The position numbers and the translations under genes were made by a program. A stretch of DNA of 64,000 nucleotides from Tubulanus polymorphus (taxonomy: Eukaryota; Nemertea; Palaeonemertea; Tubulaniformes; Tubulanidae). The stretch covers positions 15,530,447-15,594,446 of the forward strand of contig NC_134030.1 in assembly GCF_964204645.1 (NCBI RefSeq). Direction: 5' to 3'. The notes beneath the pieces are model-generated. The model was not told where the DNA came from, made no database searches, and saw only the letters and a program-made list of their open reading frames with translations. Every line of letters starts with the position of its first letter. Position 1 is the stretch's first letter. Positions 58,401-64,000 of this stretch are shown here, in pieces.

Positions 58401-59448
58401 TTGGGATGTTTTTGATTATAACAGGATACTTATCTATCTTATAATTATTTTCAAATGGTTTATAATGAGTTAATCTACAAATATTATAAGTTGCAGGATG
58501 TAAACAACTTATTATAGCCCATAGAAAACATTTATCATCTTCATTTTGTACATTTATTACAGCTTTAGTTTTAAATGGTAGTTTAATATAACTCGATGCT
58601 TCAATATCTGGTTCTTTATGATATGATACATTATTTTCATCAATTGGTTTTGATTTAGTTAACTTATTACATTTTGTGTTATAAACATGTAAAGTCATAA
58701 ATATTATTTCATCAAATATTAAACCAGATCCTTCAAAAAATTTCTCTTCTATTTTAGTTTTTACTTCATTATAACATTTATCTAATTTATCATCTATATG
58801 TTGTTTTGAAATAATATGTTGTGAATGAGAATTTATATTATATATTGGTTTATCTTCAGATTTTATGAATTTAACTTTTGATGAAATACTTATTTTAGGA
58901 TATTCAACATCAGTTATTATTTTTATTATTTCTTTCATATTTTCTAAATGTTTTTTATTTTCTTCTAATGTTTTTCCTTTATGAAATTTAAACTCGATAG
59001 CTGCTGGGCCAATATCACTTTTAAATGCTTCGGTTATCTCTATATCTTTTTTATTATCTAATGAATTAATATATTTTCTTACATCTTCCATGTATGGTCT
59101 TTTATTGTTTAATTTATTTTGTATGCTTTTAATTGTCTTCTGTTTCTTATCATTATCTTTATCAAAATAATCTTCACCTAAAATATCATTATTCATATTT
59201 CTAATATGACTTATAGATTTTAAATGTTCTTTATAATATCTTTTATCACTGAATGATTGATTACATGTATCACATTTATATGTTTCTTTTTCATTCTTTA
59301 ATTCATCTAATTTAGTTTCTAATATATCATCTTCATATTCTAGTTTCAATTTATTGTCTAAATGTGTTTTAGTTTTATTGTGTCTTGCTTTTTGGGATTT
59401 ATCTATATTGATATTACATGTTGGACAGTAGTACTTATTTGTTTCCAT
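55418..59448 (-). pseudogene. Protein-primed DNA polymerase B, broken once or twice in the middle
   Basis: This is the replicative polymerase of the element. N-terminal frame (59448-57034, 804 codons): two zinc fingers (about 8-29, 58-80), a CRKC...H finger at about 430, exonuclease motif I YGDFESLN at about 490, an HNH-like zinc module (CYYC, VRDHDHLNGKFRGAAHENCN) at about 605-645, and exonuclease motif II NLSGYDAH. C-terminal frame (56881-55418, 487 codons): GVLGDRYFN, motif A YIDANNLYGWAM, motif B KLMNNAFYGKT and motif C YFDTDSY with both catalytic aspartates. Between them, at about 57010-57036, an in-frame TAA and a nearby stop with frame change separate the parts. There is no intein here, unlike Polinton D. 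The total of about 1,330 codons is normal for Polinton polymerases. Confidence 0.93.
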
Positions 59449-59716
59449 TTTAATATCAAATTTTTTATTAAAATTGATTTTAGAAGTTAATCATTTATAT
59501 TTAATTCATATATATGAATATTTTAAGAGTAATAGGGATAATAGGCTTTCAGGTTAAAGGTTGAAGGGGCGAGTGAGTAAAAAATGAAAATAATAATAAT
59601 TTACAGTTGAATTAGGAGTGTGCGCGACTAATTCAACTGTAAATTATTATCATTTTCATTTTTTTACGAGCTCGACCCTTCGACCTTTGATCTGAAAGCC
59701 TATTATCCCTATTACT
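59187..59716. repeat. Right terminal inverted repeat
   Basis: Mirror of 44251-44780. The outer palindrome is 59528-59716: two arms around AGGAGTGTGCGCGA. As on the left, the outermost arm carries CGAGCTCG and the inner arm carries GAGTGAGT, so outer arms of the two ends are more alike than the two arms of one end. Confidence 0.92.
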
Positions 59717-59992
59717 TATACAAAACCAAAATAATGAATTGTCGCGGGCGACAAAACAAAAAAGAAGAATTGTCGCGGGCGACAAAACCAAAATAATGAA
59801 TTGTCGCTGGCGATAAAACCAAAGTAGTGAATTGTCGTGGGCGATAAAACCAAAATATTGAATTTTCGCGGGCGACAAAACCAAAATAATGAATTGTCGC
59901 AAGCGATAAAAGCAAAATAATGAATTGTCGCGGGCTATAAAACCAAAATATTGAATTCTCGCGTGTGACAAAATCAAAATCATTGTTTTCTC
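59717..59992. repeat. 31-bp satellite, array 5 (0.3 kb)
   Basis: About nine units, same orientation as array 4, starting directly at the Polinton end (TATACAAAACCAAAATAATG) and decaying into unique DNA near 59990. It is the other side of the array split by the Polinton. Confidence 0.95.
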
Positions 59993-60507
59993 GCGTTATT
60001 TTAGTTTTGTCGTCATGTCGCCCTCATTTGCATAATCTTATCAGCCACCATACTAAAGCCTTAAGGTCGCGTAAAACTCGATAAACACTTCAAGCGACAC
60101 AGCGAACGATCTCCTTTCCCCCACAGCGAACGCTTACTCCGAATGTCAAGTGTGAGTCCAGCATACGGATAGGAGTGTGTTATATACTTGTATTTAGTAA
60201 ATACCTTGTGCATTTGACAATGATCGGTATGTACTGTAGGAAATATAGAGTATTGATATAGAGGCCCGCGGCCGAATAAAGTAATATATTCTTTTATTTT
60301 GATACCTCGTCGACATAACAGCTTTTCTCCGCTATATCTCTTCGGCGTGTTTAGTTTAGGCCTACGACTCCCCGGTACACTAAAGATTTATCTTAGTAAA
60401 TACACGGTTAATTCGGTAAAGAAAAAGAGGTATTGTTAAACTAACTCCTTGAAACCCGCAGCCAAATCACTGGTAGTAATAAATTAATTTGTACTCGATT
60501 CGATTCT
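59993..60507. other. Unique DNA between satellite and dispersed repeat
   Basis: About 500 bp with GTCGAC and GCGGCCG sites and higher GC content than the elements. Nothing recognised. Confidence 0.4.
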
Positions 60508-60885
60508 CATGATGAGGAGAAACTCGCAGCTGATCCCCGGAACGACGATGTAGTAACACACGTCGATTCGTCGATGTTTACGGCTCGACAGTGCTTTTAA
60601 AATCTAAAGTAGTAAATTTCCAGTGTATCGGTAATATGATCTGATGAGGAAAGTGGGCTATTGTTAAAATCACTGTTTGAAGACCGCGACTGAATGTGAA
60701 GTCTGCGGCAATAAATTAGTTCATTTATACTTGAATTGATAATCGAAGTGACAGTCGGCCTGCGGGTTGATTTCGGGATGACGACTCGAAAAACATGTCG
60801 CCCCTGTGAATGGGGCTAAATTTTCGATGTTTACGGCCCGACAGTGCTTTTGTAACGATGATTCGTGAAAAAAAACGCGGGCTAT
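60508..60885. repeat. Dispersed 379-bp repeat, copy 2
   Basis: Near-identical to 39005-39383 in the same orientation. It is followed at once by the hairpin cluster, while copy 1 is separated from its hairpin by about 135 bp. Confidence 0.9.
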
Positions 60886-61020
60886 AACAGAAATAACAGA
60901 AAACCCTAATAAGAAACACGCGAATCTCAATAGGGTTTTCTGTGATGTAACAGAAAACCCTAATAAGAAACATGCGAATCTCAATGGGGTTTTCTGTGAT
61001 GTAACAGAAAACCCTAATTA
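60886..61020. repeat. Cluster of AGGGTTTTCTGT hairpins
   Basis: Two complete hairpins (60932-60961, 60986-61015) and a preceding half arm (ACAGAAAACCCT ending near 60908) form a 54-bp tandem repeat with ATAAGAAACAYGCGAATCTC between. They border Polinton D at about 61020. Minus-strand open frames here are only repeat. Confidence 0.85.
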
Positions 61021-61052
61021 TTCCATCAACATTTAACACACAAGAAAAGAAA

Positions 61053-61427
61053 ATGTATTTATATTTATTATTTAACGATTATTATAAAAAACCTAAATTA
61101 ACAGAAAAAGATATGGAAAATATAAAATACATATTTAAACAAATATTAAGATATTATGTGGATAATAGAATAACAGATTCAATTAATTATGAATTCTTTT
61201 TAAATAAGATTGTAAATTATTTAAACATCGATATTATAATTCCATTTGATGAATTAACAAACAAAAAGAAACAAAGAGAGCGAGATGAAATATGGTACAA
61301 GATAGAACTTTATTTAAATGAGAAAAATGAAATGGAAGAACCTAAACAAATTATACAAGAACAATTAAATAAAAAAGAAGAAACCAATAGTGATTTCGAG
61401 TTTGATGACATTGATTTTATGTCTTAA
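61053..61427 (+). CDS. Uncharacterised Polinton D protein
   Basis: An intact 124-residue, helical, charged product (ENIKYIFKQILRYYVDNRI, YFNIDIIIPFDELTNKKKQ pattern, acidic tail FEFDDIDFMS). No recognised domain. It converges on the polymerase gene, and their stop codons overlap by 4 bp (TTAATAA). Possible weak similarity in layout to 53910-54248. The start lacks the ATAAATG context, so it may not be the native one. Confidence 0.5.
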   Translation: MYLYLLFNDYYKKPKLTEKDMENIKYIFKQILRYYVDNRITDSINYEFFLNKIVNYLNIDIIIPFDELTNKKKQRERDEIWYKIELYLNEKNEMEEPKQIIQEQLNKKEETNSDFEFDDIDFMS

Positions 61428-64000
61428 TAACCATAAGGTAATGTTTTTATACCATCATCTAAAATATGCCTTTTATCATCAAATGGATTCAAACTAGTTT
61501 TTTCAACTTCATTAATGTACATCTCGTGATCTTTTGATCTTAAACAATTCATTTTATGTTTCATTACAATTGAGTTGTATAAACACTGAATATAATCTTG
61601 AAATTCTATATGTTTATCAACCACATTTTTTGTTATTCCTTTTAACTTTTTAGCTTCATGATCTTTTGTTCTGTAACTATACATTTTACTTCTTATCCCA
61701 ACAAATTCAATCATTTCATCACCCCCTAATTCATCTTTAAATTTACCAGGAATCTTTTTATTATCATTGCTAAATAGTTCGTGATCTTTAGGATAATTGC
61801 TAAAATCAAAATGATGTTTTAATGTTTTTAAGTCTTTTGTTATGTCATTTGTCTTGATTTTTAGTATGTAACGGTAAGTATTTTTGGCTATTAATGGAAA
61901 TCCACAGTTAAATGTGCCATCTTCAGTTGATAAATCATAAACATAATCTGTTGGGTTACATATTTCAAATAAATCTTTAACTTCTTCAGTTAAATCTTTT
62001 TCTGTATGCCTTAAATTAAAACAATTTGGCTTAGATTTAATTAATTCTATATTCATATTAAATCCTAATGAACTGCATAATATATTCAATCCTGATATAG
62101 CAACTTTTCCTTTTTGTGCAAAGGTTATCTTTTTATACTTAATAAATTTTTTAGTACCATCTGCTGCGTAGAATCCAATGAAGAACCATTTTCTTAAATT
62201 ATCTTTTGCATTTAATACATAATCTGGAACTATCTTTTCTTTTGTTGAAGTATTACTTTTCACTATTGCATGAATATAGAATTCATCATTATATTTTATA
62301 GCAAAATCTTTAGGATTATTTACAAGTAATCTATAAACTGCTGATGATTTCATAACATCCATGATTCTAAATGTTTTTTGTGAATAAACTTCTTCACAAA
62401 ATTTCTTAATTCTTTCTAATAATTTCAAGTCTTGATTGCATAAATACCAACAATATTTATTACCCCAAACGTAATTATACACACCTGCTGAACCATCACC
62501 CATGAAAAATCCTTTGATAAAATATTCTTTTTCTTCTAATGTTTCAGGTTCTATATTATAAATATTATCAATAATTTCGTCGAATGACATATGATTCATT
62601 CTTTGGAAAAATCTTTTATGTAATAATTTATCTCCAATTTTTATATCAGTTGGTTTTATTTCATCACCATTTCGTTTAATTAAACTATGATCTTCTGTAT
62701 CATCTACAAACCCTAATTTAGTTCTAACTCTATAGATTTTCTTATTTGTTTTATGCCTAATAATATTCTTTAATTTTTTCCATCCATTTCTTGTCCAAAC
62801 ATCCATTAGACCATTTATTTGTATTAATTCTTTTTCACCATACGAAATATATAGTTCGTTTTGTTTTGGAATTATTTCTGAAATTCTTCTTATCAATATT
62901 TTATTATTACATTTTTAATAATATTGGGGTGTCAGCTGTTACAGAATCAAAATATAATATTTCAATATGCTTTTCCCCAAAAATTGGTTGTAAAACATTA
63001 TAATAAAAATCATACATTAATAATTTTGTTACTTCTAAAACAGTTGAACCAATGAATATAGGTTTATTAAATTTCATTGACGTTCTTTTTAATTTAACTG
63101 CTGTTAAATAATCTTAAATAATCGTAAATCTTTTATTTCCTAGGTGTCTAGGACTTGAATGTAGGTGTCTTAATCTTTCAGAATTATTTACTAATTCAAT
63201 ATCATTTCTATTTCTAATATGTTCACATGTTTTACCATAAAAACTATTATTCATTAATTTGAAGAAATCTTTTTCAAATCTGTTTTTGATATGGTTCTCT
63301 GTTGAGTATTGAAATCTATATATTTTTCTAACCACTTCGATTGATTAAATTCAATATATCTATGTACTTTCTTTAATTTCATTCCTTGTTTTAGATAAAA
63401 TTTTAACATTCTATAATGAACGATATAATTGTATTTATTATTTTGAGTTAGTATTAATTTTTCTGTAAAAACACGATCTTTCGGTTTTATTTTCTTCTGG
63501 TATTCACTTAAATAACTATCATCTACGGTTAAATGTTCTGGGCAATAAGGTAAGTTTCTTGTTTTAAACTTTATATTTTCAGGATATTCTAAATCAACTA
63601 CAAAGAAATAACCAATTGGTGTTTCATCTTTTAAACTCGTAATTGCGCTTTCCCAATCAGTTTTATCGCCATTTTCAACTTCTGTTAATATAAAATGTTT
63701 GTATGGTTGAGGTTGCATCATTGCCCAACCATATAAATTATTGGCGTCAATATATAATAATTTATATTCATCATTTGCTTTAAAATATCTATCTCCCATA
63801 ACACCACTAATTCCACCTCTAATTGATTTTTCAAATACTAAAACCATGTCTGGTTCTTTTAATAAATCTAATTCTACATTTGTGTATTTTAAACCACATT
63901 GCCAGGTTAAACCAGGACTAGAGTAGCAATAACAAGGATCAACATTAAAATGATTCAAATTAACTTCTCTAAATTTTTCAAATATGTCAGCCAATATCAT
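61424..64000 (-). pseudogene. Protein-primed DNA polymerase B with intein, broken, 5' end outside window
   Basis: The upstream part (64000-63254, open at the window edge) has FRE..NLNHFNVDPCYCYSSPGL, GVMGDRYFK and motif A YIDANNLYGWAM. The next part (63335-63114) has motif [12 protein letters not shown]. The frame then reaches YFD, where an intein (62945-61880) interrupts motif C. The C-terminal part (61879-61424) has YILKIKTND, GKFKDELGGDEMIEF and ends DDGIKTLPYGY. Breaks seen: a frameshift near 63290, an in-frame TAA at 63114-63116, a frameshift inside the intein at the A-run 62912-62916, and a change of the residues after the insertion point from the usual TDS to TYR, which removes a catalytic aspartate. 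The gene therefore appears dead. Confidence 0.92.
61880..62945 (-). other. Intein with LAGLIDADG endonuclease in polymerase motif C
   Basis: About 355 residues inserted after YFD of motif C, the site used by viral polymerase B inteins (YGD/TDS). Block A is SVTADTPILLK at the N-terminus (Ser1 codon 62943-62945). Block B is the TEDH motif (FVDDTEDHSLI). The two endonuclease motifs are FIKGFFMGDGSAG and FFIGFYAADGTKK, both with the acidic residue. Block F is YVYDLSTEDGTFNCG and block G is FPLIAKN, followed by Thr. The penultimate His is Lys, as in some viral polymerase inteins. A single extra base in the A-run at 62912-62916, followed by TAA codons at 62901-62909, separates block A from the rest, so this copy cannot be made intact. 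Base composition matches the surrounding Polinton. Confidence 0.93.

Larger units (their letters stand above)
44251..59716. mobile_element. 15.5-kb Polinton/Maverick element with both termini
   Basis: The element is bounded by inverted repeats beginning AGTAATAGGGATAATAGG and carries polymerase B, integrase, packaging ATPase and capsid genes, the defining Polinton set. It sits inside the 31-bp satellite. Flanks are TATA on both sides (44247-44250 and 59717-59720), a possible 4-bp target duplication; the usual 6 bp cannot be shown. Plus-strand genes occupy the left third (44519-48939) and minus-strand genes the rest. Polymerase, integrase, capsid, HNH and several other genes are broken, so it is very probably inactive as a unit. 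Confidence 0.95.
61021..64000. mobile_element. Polinton D, partial (intein-bearing polymerase)
   Basis: It contains a plus-strand small gene and a convergent polymerase B that continues beyond the window. No terminal repeat is seen on the left; the Polinton sequence begins abruptly after the hairpin cluster, so this side is probably truncated or internal. The polymerase is clearly diverged from that of the 15.5-kb element, so this is a different lineage. Confidence 0.85.

Noticed and set aside
60886-61020. Telomere-like repeats (TTAGGG/CCCTAA)
   Set aside because: CCCTAA occurs only as part of the longer hairpin unit and is not tandem.
60721-61039. Minus-strand frames with a repeating RVFCYITENPIEIR peptide
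   Set aside because: They are translations of the 54-bp hairpin repeat, not a gene.

Overview
The window is eukaryotic nuclear DNA from an animal, probably an invertebrate. The evidence is an intron-split MFS sugar-transporter-like gene (minus strand, 10754 to 3530), a hAT-type foldback element with an 8-bp target duplication, LINE reverse-transcriptase debris, microsatellites, and at least four copies of Polinton/Maverick (adintovirus-like) elements. I cannot name the species.

Layout. 1-1541: end of a degraded Polinton (A), with a small membrane-protein gene, a 24-bp minisatellite and a recognisable terminus. 1542-20955: host DNA. It carries the transporter exons, and a 3.5-kb deleted Polinton (C, 5438-8935, perfect 6-bp target duplication CACCCC) lies in the transporter's second intron. 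It also carries a CA-rich microsatellite, the hAT foldback element (11430-12724) and local repeats. 20956-23261: Polinton remnant B, which runs directly into a large satellite. 23262-44250: about 17 kb of a 31-bp satellite with a GC-rich palindromic core, interrupted by two copies of a 1.2-kb repeat and by a 1.2-kb segment with a dispersed repeat and a LINE fragment. The satellite has higher-order structure, including an apparently identical 3,755-bp tandem duplication. 44251-59716: a 15.5-kb Polinton with both ends, sitting inside the satellite, which resumes at 59717-59992. 59993-61020: a second copy of the dispersed repeat and a cluster of short hairpins. 61021-64000: part of a fourth Polinton (D), whose DNA polymerase B gene contains an intein.

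How the genes fit together. The 15.5-kb element has the expected self-synthesising set: protein-primed DNA polymerase B, DDE integrase with a C-terminal chromodomain, A32-like packaging ATPase, a major capsid protein of the Polinton double jelly-roll type, a probable penton protein, and several small conserved or membrane proteins. It also carries an HNH endonuclease. No maturation protease was recognised. Replication and integration genes lie at the two ends, and virion genes form a tight minus-strand block in between, where nearly every ATG follows the same short AT-rich motif. Polymerase, integrase, capsid and several other genes carry stops or frameshifts, so this copy looks dead although its terminal repeats are still very similar.

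Most noteworthy are the intein at the polymerase catalytic motif of Polinton D, the CpG-rich 31-bp satellite whose minus strand is open in all three frames, the palindromic Polinton termini, and the placement of a chromodomain-integrase element inside a satellite array.
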